Assembly (NCBI GenBank): GCA_913057785.1
Contig: CAJXPD010000016.1
Coordinates: forward strand, 1-63,604
Length of the DNA stretch: 63,604 nt
Source of the DNA: an uncultured Lewinella sp.
GTDB lineage: Bacteria > Bacteroidota > Bacteroidia > Chitinophagales > Saprospiraceae
Reading direction: 5' to 3'
The translations under genes and the position numbers were made by a program. Under the pieces are notes generated by a model, which ran no database searches, was not told the DNA's origin, and saw only the letters and a list, made by a program, of their open reading frames with translations. Shown here piece after piece: positions 1 through 8,132 of this stretch (positions within the stretch are counted from its first letter, which is position 1; every line of letters starts with the position of its first letter).

Positions 1-33
1 TAAGCATATCCCGTAGGGATAAAATATACCTAG
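1..33. repeat. REP-like repeat, partial copy
   Basis: These 33 bases recur identically at 203-235. They contain the small palindrome ATCCC-GTA-GGGAT and end in TATACCTAG. The copy is cut by the window edge, so the rest of the unit is not visible. It appears to be the right end of the element described at 165-235. Confidence 0.75.
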
Positions 34-164
34 GCACATTTTTAGGAATGAACCTTTGCGTCAGTAACCATAATATATTTTCCTTGTAGATAACAGTCCA
101 ATTTAGGTCCAACAAACGATCCATACCATACCCGAAGGCATTGAAAAATCCATCCCTTGGCTCG

Positions 165-235
165 CCTAGGTATATGTTGCCCCCAGTGGGGCAAGGCGTG
201 CCTAAGCATATCCCGTAGGGATAAAATATACCTAG
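165..235. repeat. REP-like palindromic repeat element, full copy
   Basis: The unit starts with CCTAGGTATA (165-174) and ends with the inverted TATACCTAG (227-235). Between them lie two hairpins: TTGCCCC-cagt-GGGGCAA (about 177-194) and ATCCC-GTA-GGGAT (about 209-222). Its right half is identical to bases 1-33. Two hairpins inside terminal inverted repeats are typical of REP/BIME-type intergenic elements mobilised in trans by Y1 (IS200-like) transposases; no such transposase is in the window. An open reading frame crossing it (42-239, minus) is judged spurious because it is built from the repeat. Confidence 0.65.
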
Positions 236-574
236 CCATGTCGAAAGGAATGAATATTTGTGCCGTCAGGTCTACAGTTTATACACAAGTATGGTCGGCA
301 AAATAAAATTTCGAAATTGAAGGTAACATTCCTGGATAAAAATCAGGAACGCATATTAACATGACAAAATTTCCTTCTCGTGTAATCATTGTTTTTTAGT
401 TAAAATAGAGATGTGTATAAACCGTAGGCCGTCAGGTACAACCTATACATCCAAAGTAATACGACGGTGGCGGGCGACCATCCCGAAAAGGGTTTGAAAT
501 CTCTCCCTATACGACAGTTTCTATTCTTGAAGCTTATTACCTTGCAACCTTTCTAAGCAAATCCACCTACTATC
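236..574. other. Intergenic region with a short direct repeat
   Basis: No gene was recognised. The 10-mer GCCGTCAGGT occurs at 262-271 and 428-437. Each copy is followed by a loosely similar stretch containing TATACA. These may be edges of decayed repeat units related to the element on the left. The region also holds the upstream sequence of the DoxX gene. Confidence 0.4.
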
Positions 575-1015
575 ATGACCTTCAGTACACAAACGAATAG
601 GGCCATCGGCATTTTCCTTTTACGGACTCTATTAGGCCTAATCTTTTTGATGCAGGGATTTGGCAAGGTCTTCACTTGGGGGATCTCCAATGTTTATCAG
701 AACGTTTTTGCCAGCTATGAAGAGACCTGGATTCCCAATTTCTTATTGCAGTTTACCGCCTACTTCACTTCTTATATGGAACTGGTCGGTGGTCTCTTGT
801 TGGTCTTAGGCTTATTCCGGCACTGGGCATATCTTGGCTTAGGAGCAGTGCTGCTACTGGTGACTTATGGTCATGGCCTCTCCTCCCCTATTTGGGACTT
901 GCAGCATGTATTTGTCAGGGCGGTATTTCTAATTGGGCTGCTCCTTGTTCCCAAGGACTGGGATCAACTTCATTTGGATAGATTTGTTGTAAAGACACAG
1001 CGAGAAAATCCTTAG
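575..1015 (+). CDS. DoxX family membrane protein
   Basis: A 146-residue integral membrane protein with about four hydrophobic segments. The first (about residues 8-30) contains the early LLGLIFLMQGFGKVF motif typical of the DoxX/MauE family. Family members are small inner-membrane proteins tied to quinone or thiol redox homeostasis, and the exact reaction is unknown for most. The start is the only early ATG before the first membrane helix. The AraC-type regulator begins 34 bases downstream on the same strand, and redox genes follow (AhpD-like, peroxiredoxin-like), which fits a role in oxidative or thiol stress. The family call is firm; the function is inferred from context. Confidence 0.85.
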   Translation: MTFSTQTNRAIGIFLLRTLLGLIFLMQGFGKVFTWGISNVYQNVFASYEETWIPNFLLQFTAYFTSYMELVGGLLLVLGLFRHWAYLGLGAVLLLVTYGHGLSSPIWDLQHVFVRAVFLIGLLLVPKDWDQLHLDRFVVKTQRENP

Positions 1016-1049
1016 CCTTTTTATCCATTCAAAAAACAGTAAGCAAGGC

Positions 1050-1895
1050 ATGGTCAAGAAATTCTATAAACCTGGCAACAGTCACTTCATTATCAGCAAC
1101 ATAGAAGATTTTAAAGCACATGAAGTAGATGGGACCTTTCGTATCCTCTGGGTAAATAGTGGGAAGCTAGAAATGCTATTGGATTATGAGAAGGTGACCA
1201 TCTTGGAGCATCAAATGATATGTTTGGTCCCTAATCAACACATTGAAATCCTCTCGCCTGCAGAAGGCTATATCTTCCAGTACAATAGAGATTTTTACTG
1301 TTTAATTGACCACGATCATGAGATCAGTTGTGTAGGGCTGTTATACTATGGCTCTTCTCTAACGCCTATCATCAACTTGGATGCAAAACACCAGCGCAAG
1401 ATTGAATTGCTTTGGGAGGTGTTCTTAGATGAGTTTGACACCAAGGACAACATCCAGGAAGAGATGCTTCGCATGCTCTTAAAGCGCTTGATTATCATTT
1501 GCACTCGCCTATATAAAGAGCAGTCAGAGACCCAATACAAAAAAGAAGAGTTAGACGTAATCCGGCAGTTCCATGTCATGGTAGAGAAAAACTACAAGGA
1601 CAAGCAAAAGGTGAGCGATTATGCTGAAATGCTCAATAAATCGCCCAAAACCCTCTCCAATCTCTTTTCTAAGAACAATGAAAAGTCTCCTTTACGGCAG
1701 ATTCACGAGCGGATTGCGCTGGAGGCGAAGCGAATGCTATACTTCACGGACAAATCCATTAAGGAAATTGGTTGGGAATTGAGCTTTGAGGAAGAAGCTC
1801 ACTTTAGTCGCTTTTTCAAACGGCTTACCGGCCAATCTGCAACAAAATATCGGAATAAGGGAAAAATTGATAATTCTTCGGGAAAAGTTGCCTAA
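1050..1895 (+). CDS. AraC-family transcriptional regulator
   Basis: A 281-residue protein. The N-terminal half (about 1-150) reads as a cupin-like sensing domain with many short beta segments. The C-terminal 100 residues form an AraC-type double helix-turn-helix: the first helix pair surrounds KVSDYAEMLNKSPKTLSNLF, the second surrounds SIKEIGWELSFEEEAHFSRFFKRLTG, and the family-typical FSRFFKRxTG ending is clear. It is a cytoplasmic DNA-binding regulator with an unknown ligand. It lies 34 bases after DoxX and 74 before the AhpD-like gene, so these neighbours are the likeliest targets. Confidence 0.9.
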   Translation: MVKKFYKPGNSHFIISNIEDFKAHEVDGTFRILWVNSGKLEMLLDYEKVTILEHQMICLVPNQHIEILSPAEGYIFQYNRDFYCLIDHDHEISCVGLLYYGSSLTPIINLDAKHQRKIELLWEVFLDEFDTKDNIQEEMLRMLLKRLIIICTRLYKEQSETQYKKEELDVIRQFHVMVEKNYKDKQKVSDYAEMLNKSPKTLSNLFSKNNEKSPLRQIHERIALEAKRMLYFTDKSIKEIGWELSFEEEAHFSRFFKRLTGQSATKYRNKGKIDNSSGKVA

Positions 1896-1969
1896 CCTTC
1901 CCCCTCGTTTTGCCTACATCTTTGTGATGTCAATTAATTAATTCAATTACTAAATAAAATCATAAAGAA

Positions 1970-2512
1970 ATGGCAACCTTCAATGTTCCAACCCGAGAGC
2001 AAGTATCTGCGAACAATCAAGCAATTTTTGATAACCTAGAGAAGGCGGTTGGATTCGTTCCTAATTTGTATGCCACTTATGCGCATTCTGAAAATGCCCT
2101 GGCGAACTACCTCAACCTATCCAATGCCAAAACCTCCTTATCCAACAAAGAGAAAGAAGTTGTAAACTTGATCGTAAGTGAAGTAAACGATTGTCAATAT
2201 TGCAAAGCTGCACACACAGCTATCGCAAAAATGAATGGCTTCAACGACGATCAAATTCTAGAATTGAGAAGCGGAAGTGCCTCTTTCAACGCAAAATATG
2301 ACGCCCTAGTAAGACTAGCGCAAAACATCACTGAAAACAGAGGAGCCGCTGACCAAGACTTCGTAGATCGCTTCCTAGACGCAGGATATACCAAAGAAAA
2401 TTTGATTGATACCATCGTATTGATTGGAGACAAAACCATTAGCAACTACCTACATAAGGTGACGCAAGTGCCGGTTGACTTCCCAGTCGCCCCAGAACTA
2501 GCTACAGTTTAG
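1970..2512 (+). CDS. Carboxymuconolactone decarboxylase (AhpD-like) family protein
   Basis: A 180-residue protein of the AhpD/CMD all-helical fold. The redox-active CxxC with a following His is visible as DCQYCKAAH around residues 75-83, in the AhpD arrangement that relays electrons in alkylhydroperoxidase activity. The N-terminal FVPNLYATYAHSENAL is a common signature of uncharacterised peroxidase-related members. It is followed by its own hairpin terminator and then by a peroxiredoxin-like gene, suggesting a peroxide-detoxifying pair. The start follows an A-rich stretch. The physiological electron donor is unknown. Confidence 0.9.
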   Translation: MATFNVPTREQVSANNQAIFDNLEKAVGFVPNLYATYAHSENALANYLNLSNAKTSLSNKEKEVVNLIVSEVNDCQYCKAAHTAIAKMNGFNDDQILELRSGSASFNAKYDALVRLAQNITENRGAADQDFVDRFLDAGYTKENLIDTIVLIGDKTISNYLHKVTQVPVDFPVAPELATV

Positions 2513-2531
2513 TGTAATCCATATTCGAATT

Positions 2532-2562
2532 GGGATGAAGTATTCAACTTCATCCCTTTTTT
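2532..2562 (+). terminator. Rho-independent terminator
   Basis: A perfect 9-bp stem (GGGATGAAG, 2532-2540, with CTTCATCCC, 2548-2556) is followed by six T. It sits 20 bases after the AhpD-like stop codon. Confidence 0.85.
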
Positions 2563-2620
2563 ACTTGAGAGTATATCAGCAAAGGAATTAATTTAGTCAG
2601 CATTACTAAGTACACTTATT

Positions 2621-3262
2621 ATGCAAAGCACAGATCTAAAAACCGCATTAGACGCTCGGAAAGCAGGCTGGGCCGAAAAGGCCTCAGACGAAATTAAGCG
2701 TATCTACACAGAGGGGATAGATGATGTTGAAAACAGTGGTATTTTGGCTTCGGCTAAACAAACAGGAGATACTGCCCCCGGCTTTTCCTTACAAAATGCA
2801 ACAGGCAAGGCAGTAAGTCTTTCTGAATATCTTGAGAAAGGGCCAGTGGTGCTGACCTGGTACCGAGGAGGCTGGTGCCCTTATTGTAACATCACCTTGA
2901 GACACCTACAGCAGGCATTGCCAGACATCCAAGCTGCTGGTGCGCAATTGCTCGCACTCACCCCCGAATTGCCCGATAAATCCCTAACAACGCAGGAGAA
3001 AAACGAATTGAGTTTTGAGGTATTGACAGATAAGAATTTGTCAGTTGCCAAGGAGTATGGCATTGTCTTCAAACTGATTGATGAGGTGGGTGAAGTGTAT
3101 CGCAAGAATTTTTCCCTCTTGGAATATAATGGTAACGATTCGGATGAACTACCCTTGGCGGCGACCTATGTCATCCAGCCAGATGGTAAAATCACTTATG
3201 CATTTTTGGATGCAGAATACCGCAACCGAGCGGAACCAGCAGATATCCTGGCCGCTCTGTGA
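2621..3262 (+). CDS. Peroxiredoxin-like (AhpC/TSA) family protein
   Basis: A 213-residue thioredoxin-fold protein. Residues about 45-200 carry the AhpC/TSA pattern: a GDTAPGFSLQNATG entry, then WYRGGWCPYCN, which gives a CxxC at the peroxidatic position, then a long helix. The CPYC rather than the TPxC of classic Prx places it in the peroxiredoxin-like/thiol-disulfide branch. It would reduce peroxides or disulfides in the cytoplasm, as there is no signal peptide. It lies downstream of the AhpD-like gene but beyond a terminator, so it probably has its own promoter. Convergent with the SDR gene at 3364. Confidence 0.88.
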   Translation: MQSTDLKTALDARKAGWAEKASDEIKRIYTEGIDDVENSGILASAKQTGDTAPGFSLQNATGKAVSLSEYLEKGPVVLTWYRGGWCPYCNITLRHLQQALPDIQAAGAQLLALTPELPDKSLTTQEKNELSFEVLTDKNLSVAKEYGIVFKLIDEVGEVYRKNFSLLEYNGNDSDELPLAATYVIQPDGKITYAFLDAEYRNRAEPADILAAL

Positions 3263-3300
3263 TCAGATACCTAGAAATCTAACCATCCTTTAGATATAAA

Positions 3301-3344
3301 ACAACCCGCATCTAGCTTTCGCTCGGATGCGGGTTGTCTTTTTT
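3301..3344 (+). terminator. Rho-independent terminator between convergent genes
   Basis: A 12-bp perfect stem (ACAACCCGCATC, 3301-3312, with GATGCGGGTTGT, 3326-3337) is followed by CTTTTTT. The preceding A-rich bases give weaker termination on the opposite strand, so it may serve both convergent genes. Confidence 0.9.
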
Positions 3345-3363
3345 AGGCAAATACTAATTCGGG

Positions 3364-4266
3364 CTAGGACTGCCCAACGGAACTGGTGCTTTTTTCTTTA
3401 GTCTTGTTGGCCGCAAAATCTTCCGGTCGCAATTGCAATTTCTTTGCCAATACTTTATCCAGGAATCGGATTGGCAAAATATTGGGCAAGAACCAGGTAT
3501 TGAACCAGTCTTTATTGATAGCAAACCTGTGCTTTGGCTTGGCTTTTTCCAAAGTATCGTGCAACACTTTCGCCACTTCACGTTCTGTTAGCCCCTTAGG
3601 GATCGTATTCTTGAGAGCATTCTCCAGGCGAGCAGTGATGGAATGGTAATAGTCCGTATCCTTATATCGTTCTGCGTAAATAGACACTTTCGATACCATA
3701 TCGTTCTTTACCGGGCCTACATAAATATCAATCACATCGATTTCATACAACATTAGCTCTCTCCGCAAAGTATCACAAAGGCTGTGCATTGCACTCTTTG
3801 TAGCAGCATACAATGAGGAATAAGGCAAAGGTATCGCGGCAGAGGTCGAACTAACGTGGATGACCCTCCCTGGTTTTTGGCTATCTGTCTGACGCATTAA
3901 GGGAACAAAGGCCTGAATCACACTCAAGGCACCAAAGACATTCACCTCAAACTGGTTGCGCATATCATCGCGACTCAAATGTAGGATGGGGCCGGGAATA
4001 TGTATCCCTGCATTAGCAATCAAGCCTGCTATGTTCTCACCAGGCTCTAATTTCGCCTTAGCAACTTCTACTGCTTTTGCAATCGCAGGCTCGTCTACGA
4101 CGTCAAATAAGAGCGGTGTGATACTATCTCCTAATTCGGTCTTAAGTCTTTGTGCATCCGCCTCTTTTCGCACACTTCCAAAGACATGAAAACCTTTCTC
4201 TATAAAGTATTTAGCTGATGTGTACCCAATTCCCGACGAAACCCCTGTTATCAATATATGTTTCAT
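3364..4266 (-). CDS. SDR family NAD(P)-dependent oxidoreductase
   Basis: A 300-residue classical short-chain dehydrogenase/reductase. The cofactor motif TGVSSGIG is at residues 7-14, the NAG-type motif appears as IANAGIHIPG near residue 85, and the catalytic Ser plus YAATK (YxxxK) lie around residues 140-157. The C-terminal extension past the Rossmann core has hydrophobic and basic stretches as in enzymes acting on lipid-like substrates. It starts 9 bases after its paralogue (4276-5133) and is the last gene of the unit that begins with the GH3-like enzyme. The substrate is unknown; a beta-keto or hydroxy acyl intermediate is a context guess. Confidence 0.88.
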   Translation of the reverse strand: MKHILITGVSSGIGYTSAKYFIEKGFHVFGSVRKEADAQRLKTELGDSITPLLFDVVDEPAIAKAVEVAKAKLEPGENIAGLIANAGIHIPGPILHLSRDDMRNQFEVNVFGALSVIQAFVPLMRQTDSQKPGRVIHVSSTSAAIPLPYSSLYAATKSAMHSLCDTLRRELMLYEIDVIDIYVGPVKNDMVSKVSIYAERYKDTDYYHSITARLENALKNTIPKGLTEREVAKVLHDTLEKAKPKHRFAINKDWFNTWFLPNILPIRFLDKVLAKKLQLRPEDFAANKTKEKSTSSVGQS

Positions 4267-4275
4267 GTATGTAAT

Positions 4276-5133
4276 TTATTTGGAACGAAGAAAAGAAGGC
4301 AATAAGCGCATCTGCTTGCCCAAGATTCGATCAATCATGCGCTGCGGGAGCATGGTCGGCAGTCGGTAACCTTTGAAGTAAAGATCCGGCTTAACGTAGC
4401 GGTATTTCGGGTTCTTCACTGTCAAGGCCGTATGGATAGCCCCTGAGATCACTTCAGGTTCCAAGCCAAACTCTCGCATCTCCATAGCAGTTTCCATTCG
4501 TCGCTGCATAGGCTCTTCAAAGTCAGATCCAGCATATTGGGATTCTACCTTATTTAGCTTTTCAATGATACCTGTCTTTACCCGCCCAGGAACCACCTCG
4601 ATCACATCTACCCCGTAAGGATAGAATTCTCTCCGCAAAGTGTGATTCATACTCATCAAGGCGCGCTTGGAGGCAGAGTACGGTCCTAGGAAAGGCATGG
4701 CTATTTCCCCTGATAGTGAAGTCACATTTACGATTCGGCCTGGTTTCTGGCCTTCTCCGCCCCGCAAAAGCGGGAAATAGGCCTGGCACAGATTCAAAGG
4801 TCCAAAGGTATTGACTTCAAATTGATAGAACATATCCTCCTTAGACACGTGAGCGATCGGCCCAGAAACTACGGCAGCCGCATTATTGACTAAGCCAAAC
4901 AAAGGCTGGCCATCCAGATGCTGTTCTACTTCCTTGACACTAGTACGAATTCCCTCTTCGTCAATTAGGTCAAATACCAAGGGGCTGAACTGCTGAGGAT
5001 AAGCTTTGCGCAATTCTGCGGCATCCTTTTCGGTCCGGACACAACCAAATACATAAAAACCTCGATCGATCAGATACTTTACGGTCGCATATCCAATTCC
5101 GCTTGAAGTACCTGTGATTACTATATGTCTCAT
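4276..5133 (-). CDS. SDR family NAD(P)-dependent oxidoreductase
   Basis: A 285-residue classical SDR with TGTSSGIG at residues 7-14, VNNAAA near 83, and a catalytic Ser with YSASK (YxxxK) around 140-156. It is clearly paralogous to the next gene in the operon: same start motif (HI-ITG-SSGIGY), same length class and a similar C-terminal region. The pair probably arose by tandem duplication. It lies 43 bases after the GH3-like gene on the minus strand, so all three are likely co-transcribed. The two SDRs may catalyse successive reductions or act on different chain positions; that is inference. Confidence 0.88.
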   Translation of the reverse strand: MRHIVITGTSSGIGYATVKYLIDRGFYVFGCVRTEKDAAELRKAYPQQFSPLVFDLIDEEGIRTSVKEVEQHLDGQPLFGLVNNAAAVVSGPIAHVSKEDMFYQFEVNTFGPLNLCQAYFPLLRGGEGQKPGRIVNVTSLSGEIAMPFLGPYSASKRALMSMNHTLRREFYPYGVDVIEVVPGRVKTGIIEKLNKVESQYAGSDFEEPMQRRMETAMEMREFGLEPEVISGAIHTALTVKNPKYRYVKPDLYFKGYRLPTMLPQRMIDRILGKQMRLLPSFLRSK

Positions 5134-5176
5134 TCTTCTAAATTACTTGCTTGTTGATGATACTTAAAACAGACGC

Positions 5177-6685
5177 TTAAACTTCCAATCCCAAGACGGA
5201 TATCAATTCATCCGCATATTTTCGATCATTGGCCAGGCGGGGCATCTTATTTTGTCCGCCTAATTTACCTTTGGATTTCATATAATTTCTAAAGCCATCC
5301 TTAGGTACAGATCGTATCACTAAAGGCTGTAACATGGCCCCTTCAATCAGATCTTTGTAGTAGATATTTTTGTCGCATAAGATGTCATCTACTTTTTTGG
5401 AAAAGGCTTTCATATCATTGGGAGATTCCGCAAATTCTACGAACCATTCGTGATAGGGTAATTCCCCCGCCGCCGGATTAACCTGTGGTGCCACGGTGAA
5501 TTCAATAATCCCAACTTTTTCTTTAGCAGCCACCTCCTGAATGGCCTCCTCCACTTCTTCGCCAATCACATGCTCTCCAAAAGCTGAGATAAAGTGCTTT
5601 GTTCTGCCGGTAACCACCACTCGGTAAGGGTTGGTTGAAACAAATCGTACCGTATCGCCGATAATGTATCCCCATAGTCCTGAATTGGAATTCAGAATAA
5701 TGGCATAATTAGGCCCAACTTGCACGTCTTTTAGTTGCAAGCGAGTAGGGTTCTCATTGTGAATTTCCTCGGCCGGAACAAATTCATAGAAGATTCCTCC
5801 ATCGACATTCAGCAACATCCCTTCTACCCCTTGTTCATCCTGGAAAGCAATAAATCCTTCAGAGGCATTGTAGGTTTCGATATAGGCGATATCGCGTCCA
5901 ATCGCTTGGCGAAACTGATCCTTGTAGGGAACAAAATTCACACCACCATATACATAGACTTGGAAGTTCGGGAATATCTCTCCTACCGTCTTCTTACCCG
6001 TCTTCTGGATCAATTGCTCAAAGTACATCAACACCCAGGGTGGGATACCGCCAATCACGGTCATATCCTTCTGTAGTGTTTCTTCGCATATCTTGTCCAC
6101 CTTAGTCTCCCAGTCTTCTATGGTGTTCGTTTCGTAGGTGGGCGTTAGGTTTTTACGGAAGTACGACGGAATGTGATGATAAGTAATCCCTGACATACGT
6201 CCGGCCTGTACCTTCTTCACCTGCTGAAGCTCTGGGCTACCTTGGATAAAGATTAAGCCACCATCGACCCAGCTCGCATTCCCCGTCTCATGTATATACA
6301 TAGCTAGTGCTATTCTTCCGGCGTTGATGAAGGTTGGCATCCCTTCTTCAGACACTGGGATATATTTGATACCAGAGGTAGTACCCGAAGTTTTAGCCAT
6401 ATACTTGGGCGTCCCTTTCCATAGCACATTTTCCTCTCCATCCAATATCCGTTCAACATAGGGTCGGAATGCCTCATAGTCACGCAATGGGATGGCCTTT
6501 TTAAAGCCCTCGTAATCGGTTACCTTGTCCAATCCATGGTCTCGTCCGTAAGCCGTTTCTTTACCAACGGCAAGGTTATGTTCAAAGACCTGCTGCTGGT
6601 ATTCCGAGGGGCTATTTTTCCACCTCTGAACCCGTTTGGCATAATATTTAGCAACTCGCTTGGCAATGAATGATTTGATACTCAT
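5177..6685 (-). CDS. GH3 auxin-responsive-promoter family acyl-adenylating protein
   Basis: A 502-residue member of the GH3 branch of the ANL-like adenylating superfamily. Visible landmarks are AKTSGTTSGIKYIPVSEEG (P-loop-like nucleotide motif, near residues 105-125), YNASEGFIAF (about 272) and VRFVSTNPYRVVVTGRTKHF (about 345-365), all in GH3 order. Characterised plant GH3 enzymes adenylate a carboxylic acid and transfer it to an amino acid; bacterial members are mostly uncharacterised. It leads a unit with two SDRs and sits beside the ketosynthase/desaturase unit, so a long-chain acid substrate is plausible. There is no signal peptide. Confidence 0.9.
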   Translation of the reverse strand: MSIKSFIAKRVAKYYAKRVQRWKNSPSEYQQQVFEHNLAVGKETAYGRDHGLDKVTDYEGFKKAIPLRDYEAFRPYVERILDGEENVLWKGTPKYMAKTSGTTSGIKYIPVSEEGMPTFINAGRIALAMYIHETGNASWVDGGLIFIQGSPELQQVKKVQAGRMSGITYHHIPSYFRKNLTPTYETNTIEDWETKVDKICEETLQKDMTVIGGIPPWVLMYFEQLIQKTGKKTVGEIFPNFQVYVYGGVNFVPYKDQFRQAIGRDIAYIETYNASEGFIAFQDEQGVEGMLLNVDGGIFYEFVPAEEIHNENPTRLQLKDVQVGPNYAIILNSNSGLWGYIIGDTVRFVSTNPYRVVVTGRTKHFISAFGEHVIGEEVEEAIQEVAAKEKVGIIEFTVAPQVNPAAGELPYHEWFVEFAESPNDMKAFSKKVDDILCDKNIYYKDLIEGAMLQPLVIRSVPKDGFRNYMKSKGKLGGQNKMPRLANDRKYADELISVLGLEV

Positions 6686-6965
6686 GTCTTAGATAGTTCC
6701 TTGATCTGTTCTTGAAATACAACTGCTCGCATCAGTCCAAATAGTCCTTCTGCATGACAGCTCCAAATTCGCTCCTTTACAGAAAGTGAATCGCGCTTTA
6801 GATCATTTGTCTTTGGGAAAAGAATTGAGTTTCTGCTACTCTTTTCGGCTGCAAGGTAGCACTTTATCGGAAATTTGACCCGACCGGCGAAATTGTACTA
6901 CCTGATACGGGTTTGCAGTGTTTAGCCTTGGAAGTAGGTTAGGGATTGATGGGCATTAAAAAAAC

Positions 6966-7000
6966 AAAATCTTCCAGCTTAGGTAAGCTGGAAGATTTTT
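6966..7000 (-). terminator. Rho-independent terminator after the desaturase unit
   Basis: AAAATCTTCCAGCTT (6966-6980) pairs with AAGCTGGAAGATTTT (6985-6999) around a 4-base loop. The A run on the plus strand just to the left becomes a T run on the minus strand. It lies 17 bases past the stop codon of the desaturase gene and separates this unit from the GH3/SDR unit. Confidence 0.85.
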
Positions 7001-7016
7001 GGTCTGGCCTGTGCTA

Positions 7017-8132
7017 CTAGGCAAAAGTCAGATTGGTTGGGTTGTCTTTCAGTCCCAACTCTCTCAGGAAGAGTAGGTGATCTCGCATCACCGTGTTAAA
7101 GGACTTATTGACATACCTAATATTGTATTCTGCTGCTGTTTCCTTTACGATCTTTGTTAAATCGTAATAGTGTATATGGTTTACACCTGGAAACATATGA
7201 TGAACCACGTGTGTATTAATACCGCCAAAAAACCAGTGGATCAGTTTATTCTCAGCTGAATAATCAACGGTAGTTAAAATCTGATGTGTCATGAAATCCA
7301 TCTCGACTACACCATCGTCATTTGGAAGGGCGTAGTCACTATCATAAGTTACGTGCACTGGGAAAGAAACAATGGCAGTAAAGATTCCTGCAACGAACAT
7401 CATGGCGAGAGTGGCTAGAAGGATCAATCCCCAAGACAAACCAGTAACCATTACTGGGACCACAATCATCATAAAAACAAACCAGACCTTGCTCAATAGG
7501 ATAATCACCACTTCCTTGGTAGGATGTTTGTCGATAATCATATTACCAAACTTCTTTTCTTTCAGCAATTTGAAGTCTCTAACGAGCAAGATATATGGCC
7601 CTAGGAGACTGTAAATAGCCATGGCATACAAATGCTGATACCGGTGAATTGGCGTACGTGGTGACATCGGATTCAATCGCAATAGACTCGTTTGGTCTAA
7701 GTCTCCATCACTTCCTGGAATATTGGTAAAAGCATGGTGAGAAACGTTATGCTTCAAACGCCAGAAGTAACTACTAATACCGAAGAAGTTCCAAATGTAT
7801 CCCATGAAGTAATTAACCTTCTGATTGGAGGATACCGCATTGTGCACAGAATCGTGACCGATAGCGAATAGAATCGAAACGATCAAGACTCCCATCCCAA
7901 GATAAGCTCCCATCACCGTGGCATAAGATTCTGGAAACATCAATACCAATGCGTACAAACCAAAGAACATTGCTAGTAGAGAAAAAATCTTGAACCAGTA
8001 TAGAGGAGTAGCCTTTCGATTTTGCTTATTTTCTTTGAAGTAGTTGCTTACTCTCTTGCCGAGCGCAATATAGAATTCGCTAGGCTTATCATTTTGAAAT
8101 GTGACATTCATAATAAACTCAGGATTGTACAT
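7017..8132 (-). CDS. Membrane fatty acid desaturase family protein
   Basis: A 371-residue di-iron membrane desaturase. All three histidine boxes are visible: HDSVH (93-97), HNVSHH (128-133) and HVVHH (308-312). Hydrophobic pairs flank them at about 50-90, 170-185 and 215-258. Such enzymes insert a double bond in acyl chains of lipids or acyl-CoA/ACP using O2 and an electron donor such as ferredoxin. The start codon overlaps the stop of the upstream AGMO-like gene by one base (TAATG), implying translational coupling and a joint pathway. Regiospecificity cannot be read from the sequence. Confidence 0.92.
   Translation of the reverse strand: MYNPEFIMNVTFQNDKPSEFYIALGKRVSNYFKENKQNRKATPLYWFKIFSLLAMFFGLYALVLMFPESYATVMGAYLGMGVLIVSILFAIGHDSVHNAVSSNQKVNYFMGYIWNFFGISSYFWRLKHNVSHHAFTNIPGSDGDLDQTSLLRLNPMSPRTPIHRYQHLYAMAIYSLLGPYILLVRDFKLLKEKKFGNMIIDKHPTKEVVIILLSKVWFVFMMIVVPVMVTGLSWGLILLATLAMMFVAGIFTAIVSFPVHVTYDSDYALPNDDGVVEMDFMTHQILTTVDYSAENKLIHWFFGGINTHVVHHMFPGVNHIHYYDLTKIVKETAAEYNIRYVNKSFNTVMRDHLLFLRELGLKDNPTNLTFA

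Noticed and set aside
42..239. 65-residue minus-strand open frame
   Set aside because: It is built from the REP-like repeat (the same sequence underlies many spurious calls) and shows no family match.
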